Below, piece by piece: positions 1 to 6,572 of a stretch of 9,506 bases of DNA. This stretch comes from an uncultured Ruminococcus sp. GTDB taxonomy: Bacteria; Bacillota; Clostridia; Oscillospirales; Ruminococcaceae. Below the pieces are notes generated by a model. That model ran no database searches. It was not told where the DNA came from and was given only the letters and a program-made list of their open reading frames with translations. The DNA lies in the NCBI GenBank assembly GCA_900541495.1, contig UQKC01000075.1:1-9506 (forward strand), written 5' to 3'. How positions within the stretch are numbered: the stretch's first letter is position 1; each line of letters begins with the position of its first letter. A program made the position numbers and the translations under genes.

Positions 1-74
1 ATTTGACATAAACATTTTGAAAATGGCAAAAACGTATTAATCAGCGTTTCCTTAGTATAAGAAAGTTTATTGGT

Positions 75-97
75 GCTGCAAAAATAACTTTTGCGGC
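75..97. other. Hairpin in the pulA upstream region
   Basis: GCTGCAAAA (75-83) can pair with TTTTGCGGC (89-97), with one G-T wobble and a 5-base loop. It is followed by AGCAATAAGCTTTTG, which is too weak a T-tract for a confident terminator. A TTGACA at 3-8 has no TATAAT-like box at proper spacing, so I do not call the pulA promoter. The hairpin could end an upstream transcript or be a leader structure. Confidence 0.25.
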
Positions 98-168
98 AGC
101 AATAAGCTTTTGAGCAAATTCCTTTTCCCGATGGGATTTTCACACGGGGAGTTAAACTATAAAATGGG

Positions 169-2136
169 GTGTTCTTTGTGTTTTCCGATATTGACAAGAA
201 GTATTATTACGACGGCGACGATTTAGGCTCTGTCTATACGCCCGAAAAGACCGAATTCAAGGTCTGGGCACCGCTCGCGGACAAAGTTGCTATCTTCCTT
301 TACCGAACCTGCCGCGATGAAAAGCCTTACCGTCATCTCCCGATGACAAAAAGCAGAAATGGCGTATGGTCAAAGACTGTCTATGGTGACCTTGACGGTG
401 TTTATTACACTTATATCGTGACGAATGACGGCGTTGAGCAGGAAACTATCGATGTTTATGCAAAATCCGCAGGTGCAAACGGCGCAATGGGTATGGTTTT
501 CGATGCATCGAAGCTCAACCCTGCAGGTTGGGACAACCAGACCTATGTTAAGCTTGACCATTACACGGACGCTTGCGTTTACGAACTTCACGTTCGCGAC
601 TTTTCCATTGACGAAAGCGGACATTTCTGCTATAAGGGAAGATTTCTTGCCTTTATCGAAAAAGGACTGGAAAATGACAGCGGCGACAGCGTCGGCATTG
701 ACCACCTCAAAGAGCTTGGCATTACCCACGTTCAGCTTATGCCGATATTCGACTTCGTTTCCGTCGATGAGACCGATGTTCACCGTCCGCAGTTCAACTG
801 GGGATATGACCCCGAGAACTACAACGTCCCCGAGGGTTCATATTCGACCAACCCTTTCAACGGCAAGACCCGTGTTGCGGAATTGAAACGCCTTATCTAC
901 GCGCTCCACGAGGCAGGTATCGGCGTTATTATGGACGTTGTTTACAACCACACCGCAGGAACGGCTGACTCCTGCTTCACCAAGACTTTCCCCGAATATT
1001 ACTACCGCCAGTGGGACGGCAAGAGAAGCGTCTATGCGAACGGCTCTGGCTGCGGAAACGAGCTTGCGACCGAGCGCAAAATGGTAAGAAAATATATCCT
1101 CGACAGCCTTACTTATTGGATGACCGAGTATAAGATCGACGGCTTCCGCTTCGACCTTATGGGACTTTACGACAAGGAAACTATCAACCTGGCTTATGAA
1201 AAGCTTCACGAAATAAACCCGAACGTAATTATGTACGGCGAGGGCTGGACGGGCGCAGATACGCCGCTCCCGTGGGAACAGCGCTGTATGAAGCTCAACG
1301 CAAGATTCACCCCGAATGCAGGCTATTTCAGCGATGATTTCCGCGATACCGTAAAGGGCAACAACTTCGAGAACAAGACGAGAGGTTATGTCAACGGCGC
1401 ATCGGGCAACGAGGAGAACGTCAAGGAAATAATCGCAGGACGAATCCCTCACCCACAGCTTCCGAATATGGAGAAATATTCGTGGACGAGTTCCCCAACG
1501 CAGACCGTGAACTATGTCGAAGCGCACGATAACCTCACGCTTTGGGACAAGCTTTACTATACGAACTCGACCGAGAGCATCGAAACAAGAATAAAAATGG
1601 ACAAGCTTGCCGCAGCAATGGTGTTCCTGTCTCAGGGCATACCGTTCTTTCAGGCAGGTCAGGAATTCCTGCGATCGAAGCCATTCCCGGGCGGCTCGGT
1701 CTTCGACCACAACAGCTACAAGTCTCCTGACGCTATCAACAGTTTAAAGTGGAACAGAAAGTCCGAGTTCAAGGACGTTGTGAACTATTATAAAGGACTT
1801 ATCGCGCTCAGAAAGGCGCATAATGCGTTCAGAATGTATGAAAACTCGCAGGTAGCAGAGAATTTGCAGTTCCTCGATAATCTCCCTCGGCACGTCGTAG
1901 GTTTTCTGCTCAAAGGCGATGAAGCGCTTGAAGAGATAGTAGTTTTCTTCAACCCGAACAACTACCCCGTAAAGCTCTATGCATTCGGTGAATACGGTGT
2001 TTACGCAGATGGAAAATACGCAGGCGCAGAGCCGTGCAGAAAGGTTTCGGGTGACTATGAGGTTGACCCGATAAGCGCTATCGTCCTCGGAAGGGTAAGA
2101 GAGAGCAAGCCTGAAAATGAAGAGGGGATAGTTTAA
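169..2136 (+). CDS. pulA: Type I pullulanase (glycogen/starch debranching enzyme)
   Basis: This enzyme hydrolyses alpha-1,6 branch links in pullulan, limit dextrins, starch or glycogen. An N-terminal CBM48-like beta domain (about residues 22-110, with FKVWAPLA) precedes a GH13 barrel. The type I pullulanase signature FNWGYDP lies at 209-215. The four GH13 regions are visible: DVVYNH (256-261), GFRFDLMG with nucleophile Asp329, YGEGW with acid/base Glu358, and EAHDN with Asp454. A C-terminal beta domain ends the protein. At 655 residues it is full length for the family. There is no signal peptide, so it is probably cytoplasmic and acts on imported oligosaccharides or glycogen. An in-frame TAA at 160-162 limits the start to GTG 169 or GTG 178. 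GTG 178 has GGGGTG about six bases upstream and may be the true start. No partner gene is visible upstream, and the gene is convergent with azlCD. Function is very likely; the exact start is uncertain. Confidence 0.96.
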   Translation: MFFVFSDIDKKYYYDGDDLGSVYTPEKTEFKVWAPLADKVAIFLYRTCRDEKPYRHLPMTKSRNGVWSKTVYGDLDGVYYTYIVTNDGVEQETIDVYAKSAGANGAMGMVFDASKLNPAGWDNQTYVKLDHYTDACVYELHVRDFSIDESGHFCYKGRFLAFIEKGLENDSGDSVGIDHLKELGITHVQLMPIFDFVSVDETDVHRPQFNWGYDPENYNVPEGSYSTNPFNGKTRVAELKRLIYALHEAGIGVIMDVVYNHTAGTADSCFTKTFPEYYYRQWDGKRSVYANGSGCGNELATERKMVRKYILDSLTYWMTEYKIDGFRFDLMGLYDKETINLAYEKLHEINPNVIMYGEGWTGADTPLPWEQRCMKLNARFTPNAGYFSDDFRDTVKGNNFENKTRGYVNGASGNEENVKEIIAGRIPHPQLPNMEKYSWTSSPTQTVNYVEAHDNLTLWDKLYYTNSTESIETRIKMDKLAAAMVFLSQGIPFFQAGQEFLRSKPFPGGSVFDHNSYKSPDAINSLKWNRKSEFKDVVNYYKGLIALRKAHNAFRMYENSQVAENLQFLDNLPRHVVGFLLKGDEALEEIVVFFNPNNYPVKLYAFGEYGVYADGKYAGAEPCRKVSGDYEVDPISAIVLGRVRESKPENEEGIV

Positions 2137-2184
2137 TCCGGAATTATTTGTGTTCCGCAAATATGCCGCAAAACACCTATCTCC

Positions 2185-2264
2185 GTAGGGGCGGATTCCA
2201 TATCCGCCCGTTGCAAACCCAACATTTTAGGTTATTTTTCTGTAGGGGACGGGTCACTGTCCCG
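2185..2264. repeat. Two GTAGGGG-headed hairpin repeat units
   Basis: Unit 1 (2185-2210) starts GTAGGGG and folds into a perfect 8-bp stem, GGGCGGAT (2189-2196) with ATCCGCCC (2202-2209). Unit 2 (2242-2264) has the same head with a different stem, GGGAC (2246-2250) with GTCCC (2259-2263). The shared head, shared layout and changed but still paired stems point to one family of dispersed, structure-conserving repeats. From memory, elements of this look are frequent between genes in gut Clostridia; I have not checked copies elsewhere. Confidence 0.6.
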
Positions 2265-2308
2265 AATCGCGAAGCAATTTTTCGGCAACAATTATTAACA
2301 AAGAAAAT

Positions 2309-2349
2309 ACCCCTGTTTTCATCGGATAAAACCGTTGAAAACAGGGGGT
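2309..2349. terminator. Bidirectional terminator between pulA and azlD
   Basis: CCCCTGTTTTC (2310-2320) pairs perfectly with GAAAACAGGGG (2337-2347), an 11-bp stem. The loop can form a smaller CGG/CCG helix. On the minus strand the stem runs into TATTTTCTTTGTT, a fair U-tract for azlCD. On the plus strand it is followed by TGTTCATTTATT, weaker but suitable for pulA. The position between two convergent transcripts fits. Confidence 0.7.
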
Positions 2350-2432
2350 GTTCATTTATTGTAAAACGACTTTGCGGCGCAGGATAGGAAATCCGTCATT
2401 TGCATTTTTGCGGTAATTTGCATAAAACAAAT

Positions 2433-2453
2433 AATTCCGAATTCCGCATTCCT
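2433..2453. repeat. Short 7-base tandem repeat (AATTCCG type)
   Basis: Three 7-base units lie end to end: AATTCCG (2433-2439), AATTCCG (2440-2446) and the variant CATTCCT (2447-2453). They stop three bases before the azlD stop codon on the opposite strand. This is a small microsatellite-like array with no evident function. Confidence 0.5.
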
Positions 2454-2456
2454 AAT

Positions 2457-2777
2457 TTATACAACAAGGCTCATTACAAGTTCCGTCACAAAAGCTCCTG
2501 CGCAGGCAGCAACGGCTACGACTATCAGCGATTTGTTCTTGAATGAGAAGAACAGCGCCGCGCCAAGTCCGACTACGGCGGAGATGATGCTCGATGTCGA
2601 GTAGAGTATCGCAGGTATCGTCATTGCTCCGAGGACTGCATACGGCACATAATAGAGCATATTTTGCAGGAATTTCGACTGTATCTTCTTCCTGCAGAGG
2701 ACGAACGGTATCATTCTTATAAGATATGTAACGAGCGCCATTACAAGGATATATACTAAAATTTTAAGATCAGGCAT
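2457..2777 (-). CDS. azlD: AzlD family subunit, branched-chain amino acid exporter
   Basis: This is the small membrane partner of AzlC. In the AzlCD/YgaZH family the two proteins together export branched-chain amino acids or analogues such as 4-azaleucine. The 106 residues match the usual family size. Four hydrophobic segments are visible at about 5-25, 40-60, 62-80 and 84-104. The family motif TYLIRMIPFVLCRKK starts near residue 17 and is followed by LYYVPYAVLGAMT. The ATG (2775-2777) lies inside the end of azlC; the 8-base overlap implies translational coupling and stoichiometric production. It depends on the azlC promoter and ends at the terminator near 2310-2347. Substrate is inferred from the family, not from this sequence. 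Confidence 0.92.
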   Translation of the reverse strand: MPDLKILVYILVMALVTYLIRMIPFVLCRKKIQSKFLQNMLYYVPYAVLGAMTIPAILYSTSSIISAVVGLGAALFFSFKNKSLIVVAVAACAGAFVTELVMSLVV

Positions 2778-3495
2778 CGGCTTCTTCCTCCTTCTTAGGG
2801 AAGATGAGCGCGCCGAGGACAGACGCGGTCAGTGCGCATATAATTATGGAGAAACCGCTTGAAATTCCCGAGAAAACGGGGATATATTTGAAGCAGCAGC
2901 TCATTGCCGCGGAAAATGCAACGACCGAGAAAACGCCGACAGATTTTCTTGCAGGCGGAATAAATATTGCGAGGAACATACCGTAGATAGCGATGCCGAG
3001 CGCGGATTTGAGCATATCGGGGAGGATATTGCCTGCCGCTGCACCGAGGAATGTTCCCAAGCTCCAGCATATAAACGGAATCAGTATCAAGCCGTACATA
3101 TACCGCACGTTTATGTCGCCCTTTTTGCCTGCGGCGACGGCGAAAATCTCGTCCGTCATACCGAATGAAGTTCCGAGGCGGTGTCCGACGGTGAAACTGC
3201 TGTCAAGCTTCTGCGTGAGTGAAATGCTCATAAGCGCGTATCTCATATTTATGACAAGCTGTGTGAGTATCATTTCAATGAGCGTTCCGCCTGCCGCGAT
3301 GATGCCAAGACCTGCGAGCTGTCCTGCCGAGGTGAGGTTCGTCATTGAAATAAGCAGCGCGGAGAAGATCGAGATGCCCTTTCCTGCCGCCGCAATGCCG
3401 AAACTGAACGAAACGGAAAGATAGCCGAGCCCTATCGGTATCCCGTCGCGCAGACCATCGGTGAATTTATAATCCGAAGTTTTTGTGCTGTCCAT
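2770..3495 (-). CDS. azlC: AzlC family permease, branched-chain amino acid exporter
   Basis: This is the large subunit of an AzlCD (YgaZH-type) exporter for branched-chain amino acids. The 241 residues have several hydrophobic segments, as usual for the family. Family hallmarks are a glycine-rich GIPIGLGYLSVSFSFGIAA block (about 18-36), TNLTSAGQLAG (about 52-62), a conserved NMRYALMSISLTQKL (about 83-97) and MTDEIFA (about 112-118). The ATG at 3493-3495 has AGGGAG six bases upstream. A strong promoter lies at 3561-3589, giving a leader of about 60 bases. No regulator (AzlB/Lrp type) gene is adjacent in the window. The gene is divergent from the kinase-like gene. Membrane location is certain; the substrate is a family inference. 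Confidence 0.93.
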   Translation of the reverse strand: MDSTKTSDYKFTDGLRDGIPIGLGYLSVSFSFGIAAAGKGISIFSALLISMTNLTSAGQLAGLGIIAAGGTLIEMILTQLVINMRYALMSISLTQKLDSSFTVGHRLGTSFGMTDEIFAVAAGKKGDINVRYMYGLILIPFICWSLGTFLGAAAGNILPDMLKSALGIAIYGMFLAIFIPPARKSVGVFSVVAFSAAMSCCFKYIPVFSGISSGFSIIICALTASVLGALIFPKKEEEADA

Positions 3496-3560
3496 TTATT
3501 TCTCCCTTTTCATAGATCATATATTGCCGAAATTTCTCCCTTTTTGTTGGCAACCCTATA

Positions 3561-3589
3561 ATTATAGCATTGAAATCCGTTTTTTACAA
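3561..3589 (-). promoter_or_regulatory. azlCD promoter
   Basis: On the minus strand TTGTAA (3584-3589) and TATAAT (3561-3566) are separated by exactly 17 bases. A TG one base before the -10 makes it an extended -10. It is a near-consensus sigma-A promoter about 60 bases upstream of the azlC start. Confidence 0.8.
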
Positions 3590-3673
3590 TATACAAAATG
3601 ACGAAATAACGCAATTTTGCACGAAATATAGATAAAAGATATGGTAACTTATACAAAATAATTAAATAACTGC

Positions 3674-3702
3674 TTGCATTTTATGTGCATATATGATATA
3701 AT
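3674..3702 (+). promoter_or_regulatory. Promoter of the cytidylate-kinase-like gene
   Basis: TTGCAT (3674-3679) and TATAAT (3697-3702) are separated by exactly 17 bases. The predicted transcript start is near 3709, about 30 bases before the ATG. This is a clear sigma-A promoter, back to back with the azlCD promoter. Confidence 0.82.
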
Positions 3703-3710
3703 ACAATCAC

Positions 3711-3724
3711 AGAGAAATTTCTCT
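3711..3724. promoter_or_regulatory. 14-base perfect palindrome at the transcript start
   Basis: AGAGAAATTTCTCT is its own reverse complement and sits directly after the predicted start of transcription and just before the ribosome site AAGGAGG (3727-3733). It could be a dimeric repressor operator or a short 5' RNA structure. No regulator is identified. Confidence 0.4.
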
Positions 3725-3740
3725 CCAAGGAGGAGATATT

Positions 3741-4349
3741 ATGAGTAAAAAGATAATCACAATTGGCCGTCAGTTCGGAAGCGGAGGACATCTTATCGGT
3801 GAAAAGGTCGCTGAAAAGCTCGGCTATGCATATTATGACAGAAAGCTGCTCGACCTCGCCGCAGAAAAAAGCGGAATGAGCCACAGCGTTGTCAAGGAAG
3901 CCGATGAAAAGGCGGCAAATCCTTGGTATTACGCCGCAATGAGCCAGTCGGGCGCAGCAATGGGCATCAACCTCTGCACGAATGACGCTATCTTCAACGC
4001 ACAGAGCGAAATAATCAAGGACATCGCAAAAACCGAGGACGCGGTTATCGTCGGCAGATGTTCGGACTACATACTCCGCAATCAGGACTGCGAACTGCTC
4101 TCAGTGTTCATCTATGCACCGCTCGAAGCAAGAATAAAGCGTACAATTGAGCGCGATAAGATAAGCGAATCCGAAGCCGCATCAAAGATAAAGCGCCACG
4201 ATAAACAGCGTAAGCTCTACTATGATTTCTATACCGATAAGAAATGGTCAGCACACGAAAGCTATAACCTTACACTCAACAGCGAAGTGTTCGGTATCGA
4301 CGGAACAGCGGATATTATCTGTGCCGCATTAAAATCGCTTGAAAAGTAA
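3741..4349 (+). CDS. Cytidylate-kinase-like family protein
   Basis: This belongs to the cytidylate-kinase-like P-loop family (Pfam Cytidylate_kin2 type), which is common in Clostridia and usually distinct from the housekeeping Cmk. The N-terminal nucleotide-binding loop is GRQFGSGGHLIG (9-20). As is usual for this family, it lacks the classical GKS/T lysine. It is followed by YYDRKLLDLAAEKSG, the conserved VGRCSDYILR (about 96-105), a basic lid region around RIKRTIERDK, and the tail pattern YYDFYTDKKW with LNSEVFGIDGTADII. Length (202 residues) is normal. The start is secure: AAGGAGG lies seven bases before ATG 3741, under its own promoter. It stands alone, divergent from azlCD. Nucleotide or nucleoside phosphorylation is a family inference; the physiological substrate is unknown. 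Confidence 0.9.
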   Translation: MSKKIITIGRQFGSGGHLIGEKVAEKLGYAYYDRKLLDLAAEKSGMSHSVVKEADEKAANPWYYAAMSQSGAAMGINLCTNDAIFNAQSEIIKDIAKTEDAVIVGRCSDYILRNQDCELLSVFIYAPLEARIKRTIERDKISESEAASKIKRHDKQRKLYYDFYTDKKWSAHESYNLTLNSEVFGIDGTADIICAALKSLEK

Positions 4350-4378
4350 CATTTGTCAGACTTGCGAAGCCAAGCAAA

Positions 4379-4455
4379 AGTTTCGTCCACCTTTTCAAAG
4401 GTGGTGGGTGTCCGGAGGGCAAAGCCCTTGGTCGCCGTCCGCAGACGGCGAAACT
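4379..4455. repeat. Three-hairpin, cloverleaf-like repeat element
   Basis: Outer arms AGTTTCG (4379-4385) and CGAAACT (4449-4455) enclose three hairpins: CCACCTTT/AAAGGTGG (4387-4404), GGGC/GCCC (4417-4427) and CGCCGTC/GACGGCG (4433-4450). The last hairpin and the outer arm compete for two bases. It lies 29 bases after the kinase-like stop codon. From memory it resembles dispersed GC-rich intergenic repeats of Ruminococcaceae. It is probably a non-coding palindromic repeat that may also help end transcription. Confidence 0.6.
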
Positions 4456-4511
4456 CCCTAAACTAACAGCATAACATTAGTTGCAACAACGAGATCAGTA
4501 CCAAATAAAAA

Positions 4512-4587
4512 GGCGCAATTCACACCAAAAAGGTAAAACAGAAAATGAGAAATCAAATCTGTAAACCTAAGAAATGTGAATTGCGCC
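4512..4587. repeat. Nested inverted repeat, candidate bidirectional terminator
   Basis: GGCGCAATTCACA (4512-4524) pairs perfectly with TGTGAATTGCGCC (4575-4587). Inside the 50-base loop, AGGT/ACCT (4531-4534, 4565-4568) and ACAGA/TCTGT (4538-4542, 4558-4562) continue the helix with small bulges, giving one long interrupted hairpin. Both outer flanks can give a U-tract: TTCTGTTTTTCTT on the plus strand and TTTTTATTTGG on the minus strand. It could terminate both convergent genes, or be a small MITE-like element. No coding frame is seen. Confidence 0.6.
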
Positions 4588-4614
4588 ATTCTGTTTTTCT
4601 TAAACAAACTATCC

Positions 4615-4660
4615 TTGAAGCCAAAATCCACTCACTTTCGTTCGTGGATTTTGGCTTCAA
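4615..4660. repeat. 17-bp perfect hairpin downstream of the GNAT gene
   Basis: TTGAAGCCAAAATCCAC (4615-4631) and GTGGATTTTGGCTTCAA (4644-4660) form an uninterrupted 17-bp stem with a 12-base loop. It begins 23 bases past the acetyltransferase stop on the minus strand, where it is followed by GGATAGTTTGTTTAAG, a poor U-tract. It could be a terminator, an RNA-stabilising 3' stem or a dispersed palindromic repeat. Confidence 0.6.
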
Positions 4661-4683
4661 CGGGGAATGAACAGCCTAAGGCA

Positions 4684-5178
4684 TTATTCATCCTTAAGGC
4701 AACATTCCATTCTATAACGATTAACGACCTTTCCATTTGACATTTTTTGCTCTGTTTCATTCGTTATTTCAAAACCGCACTTTAAATAACATCTTTGAGC
4801 TTTTATATTGCTTTTATCCGTATAAAGTCTCACAAAAGTATATCCCATTGACCGCAGTTTCTCTATGGCTTGATTAATAACATACCGTCCAATGCCGTTA
4901 TTCTGATATTGAGGAAGCAACGCTATCATTTTTATGTATGCTGTTTTATCTTTTGCGGCAAGACCGTTTATCCCCAACCAGCCAATCGGCGAAGCATCTT
5001 CAAAAATAATGTAGTCTTTTTCATCATCGTCCTGCTCCCATTCAGCAATTGCTTCTTCCCAAATGTCAACGGTTGTCGGAACTTCGTTTAAGGCTGTTAT
5101 AACGGATTCATTATTCATAAGTTCATAAAGAAATGATGCATCTCTGCGTTCAACTTCTGCAATTTTGATTTTATTCAT
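4684..5178 (-). CDS. GNAT family N-acetyltransferase
   Basis: This predicted cytoplasmic enzyme transfers an acetyl group from acetyl-CoA to an amine, with unknown acceptor. The 164 residues cover one GNAT domain. Motif A is MIALLPQYQNNGIGRYVINQ (about 84-103), with the CoA pyrophosphate loop QNNGIG at 92-97. Motif B is the NIKAQRCYLKCGFE block (about 124-137). The acidic central segment WEQDDDEKDY (47-56) belongs to the less conserved acceptor side. GAGGAG lies five bases before ATG 5178, and the start is only 11 bases after the stop of the metallopeptidase gene, so the two are probably cotranscribed. Base composition is more A+T-rich than the metallopeptidase gene. GNAT assignment is secure; the substrate cannot be read from the sequence. 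Confidence 0.88.
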   Translation of the reverse strand: MNKIKIAEVERRDASFLYELMNNESVITALNEVPTTVDIWEEAIAEWEQDDDEKDYIIFEDASPIGWLGINGLAAKDKTAYIKMIALLPQYQNNGIGRYVINQAIEKLRSMGYTFVRLYTDKSNIKAQRCYLKCGFEITNETEQKMSNGKVVNRYRMECCLKDE

Positions 5179-5189
5179 TCTATCTCCTC

Positions 5190-6110
5190 TTACCCGGCCG
5201 CTTTTTCTTCGTGTTCACTCTCACGAAGTCCAAGCTCCGCAACAATTTCGCTTTCGTCAGTAAGTCCTATGTAGTATGCCGTAAGTCCGCTCACCTCGTT
5301 CGATACTCGGTCATAAAGATATTCCCCCGTGCTGATGTCGGAACAGGTGTACATTATCTCGCTCGGGAGCCTTTCCGCAACATAGTCAAGCGCTGCGCCG
5401 TCAATGCCGTAATATTCGTCCTCCATATAAAGATCGGGCGCGCCGAACGTGTGCAGAATTTCATGCGCATACACCGCAGGACAGTTCACCAAGCCGCTGC
5501 CTATGTTGTAAAGATACACGACCTCGTAAGGATAGTCCATACCCTCGTACCAGTTCCGTGTGCAGGTCACAGCTTCGGTGTTTTCATCGGTGTTCAGAAC
5601 AAAAAAGAATATCAGATTGTCCGCATCGTATTTTTTCATTATCGAATCAGTGTCGATATTCTCATCTATGAACCCCCAAACATCTGTATCCGTGTAATTC
5701 CAGTCCGTCATATCATCATCGAACGAAACGCTGTAGAAAAGGTCATCGTTCGCCTGAAAATCGGTGATGAATTCAGCAGATTTTCCATAGTCCGCAACGG
5801 TCTGCTCGATGAAATCCGCCGCAATTCCCATATAATTATTGATGTTGTCGATAGCCGCAAGGTCAGTTTCGGACTCAAAATCCCACGAATAGTTCGGATC
5901 ATCTCCGAAAATGCTGACAATAACCGTCCTGCCGCAGGGCGTTTCCGCCGAACCGTGAACGAATTCCATCGCCTTGCCCGAATCATCGAAAAATGCAGTT
6001 TCAGCGGCATTTACGGCAGTATCGGCTTTGTTGGAAACTATCGTGACCGCAAGCGCCAGTATGACAGCGACTATAATAACGCTCAATATAATTTTTGTTT
6101 TCATATCCAA
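5190..6110 (-). CDS. Exported or membrane-anchored metzincin-like zinc metallopeptidase
   Basis: This is a putative zinc protease acting outside the membrane. A positively charged N-terminus (MKTK) leads into one hydrophobic segment (about residues 6-26). With no lipobox or obvious cleavage site, it may be a signal peptide or an anchor. The rest is acidic and soluble. The catalytic motif HEILHTFGAPD at 216-226 matches HExxHxxGxxD: His216, His220 and Asp226 as zinc ligands and Glu217 as catalytic base. A methionine in PSEIMYT (Met253) sits where a metzincin Met-turn would be. The frame opens at TTG 6110, but ATG 6104 has a slightly better ribosome site (AAGTGA) and may be the true start. It lies 15 bases after the upstream stop and 11 before the GNAT gene. 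I recognise the catalytic class, not a named family; target unknown. Confidence 0.75.
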   Translation of the reverse strand: MDMKTKIILSVIIVAVILALAVTIVSNKADTAVNAAETAFFDDSGKAMEFVHGSAETPCGRTVIVSIFGDDPNYSWDFESETDLAAIDNINNYMGIAADFIEQTVADYGKSAEFITDFQANDDLFYSVSFDDDMTDWNYTDTDVWGFIDENIDTDSIMKKYDADNLIFFFVLNTDENTEAVTCTRNWYEGMDYPYEVVYLYNIGSGLVNCPAVYAHEILHTFGAPDLYMEDEYYGIDGAALDYVAERLPSEIMYTCSDISTGEYLYDRVSNEVSGLTAYYIGLTDESEIVAELGLRESEHEEKAAG

Positions 6111-6119
6111 TCACTTCTT

Positions 6120-6572
6120 TCACTCTTCACCGAAAAGCATCTGCGCAATATGCCGCCCGTCAACGTTTCCCATTTTCAGCCCGTCAAGGCAGGAAAACGA
6201 ACTGCCTGTCCCCGTCGATAAGCTCCCATATTGAGTGAACATTTCAACGTGAAAATACTCCTCGGCAATGTTCGTGCAGTTGTGGCATATTGACCATATC
6301 CCGTCCTCGGGCATTTTTTCCTCGTAAAATTTCACTTTCCAAGACGGAGTACAGCACCGTATTATCTCTATATCGCCGCGCTTGGCTATATAATTCTGTA
6401 TCTTTTTGCTCAGCTGCGGAAACGCGAGGTGAACATACAGCTCGCTATGTAGTATTTCATATAAATTATCTCCATTTTGTTTAAGGTCAAAATATTTAGC
6501 AGGTTTGTTCAACTGCTCGATAAACTGAAATTTGTTATCCTCTGTTATCCAACACTTCCCACAAAATTTCAT
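6120..6572 (-). CDS. Unknown protein, probably the 3' part of a gene split by frameshift
   Basis: I do not recognise this protein. The frame is open from 6641, but no start has a convincing ribosome site; ATG 6572 overlaps the preceding ORF by 38 bases and is given here as the most reasonable. From that start the product is about 150 residues with two CxxC pairs (FCGKC near the N-terminus and ICHNC near residue 109), which could suggest zinc binding. No membrane segment is seen. A 10-base tandem duplication at 6531-6550 changes frame exactly here. If one copy is removed, the preceding ORF reads straight into this one and the first CxxC disappears. I favour that it is the C-terminal half of one ancestral protein, now expressed weakly or not at all. 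The stop is 15 bases before ATG 6104 of the metallopeptidase. Confidence 0.5.
   Translation of the reverse strand: MKFCGKCWITEDNKFQFIEQLNKPAKYFDLKQNGDNLYEILHSELYVHLAFPQLSKKIQNYIAKRGDIEIIRCCTPSWKVKFYEEKMPEDGIWSICHNCTNIAEEYFHVEMFTQYGSLSTGTGSSFSCLDGLKMGNVDGRHIAQMLFGEE
6531..6550 (-). repeat. 10-base tandem duplication causing a frameshift
   Basis: On the minus strand GGATAACAGA (6550-6541) is followed directly by GGATAACAAA (6540-6531), nine of ten bases identical. The second copy creates the TAA that ends the upstream ORF (6535-6537). Ten extra bases shift the frame by one, which is exactly the offset between the two flanking ORFs. Confidence 0.8.

Noticed and set aside
3..40. TTGACA (3-8) with TATTAA (35-40) as a pulA promoter.
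   Set aside because: The 26-base spacing is too long for a sigma-A promoter and no better -10 was found.
838..1710. 290-codon open frame on the minus strand inside pulA.
   Set aside because: It is antisense to conserved pullulanase motifs, has no ribosome site and shows a composition typical of a shadow frame.
2148..2387. Short plus-strand ORF after pulA.
   Set aside because: It runs through the GTAGGGG hairpin repeats and the terminator stem, so it is not a likely gene.
5211..6221. 336-codon open frame on the plus strand across the metallopeptidase gene.
   Set aside because: It is rich in Arg, Val and His as expected for an antisense shadow, has no recognisable domain, and the opposite strand carries a clear HExxH motif and operon spacing.
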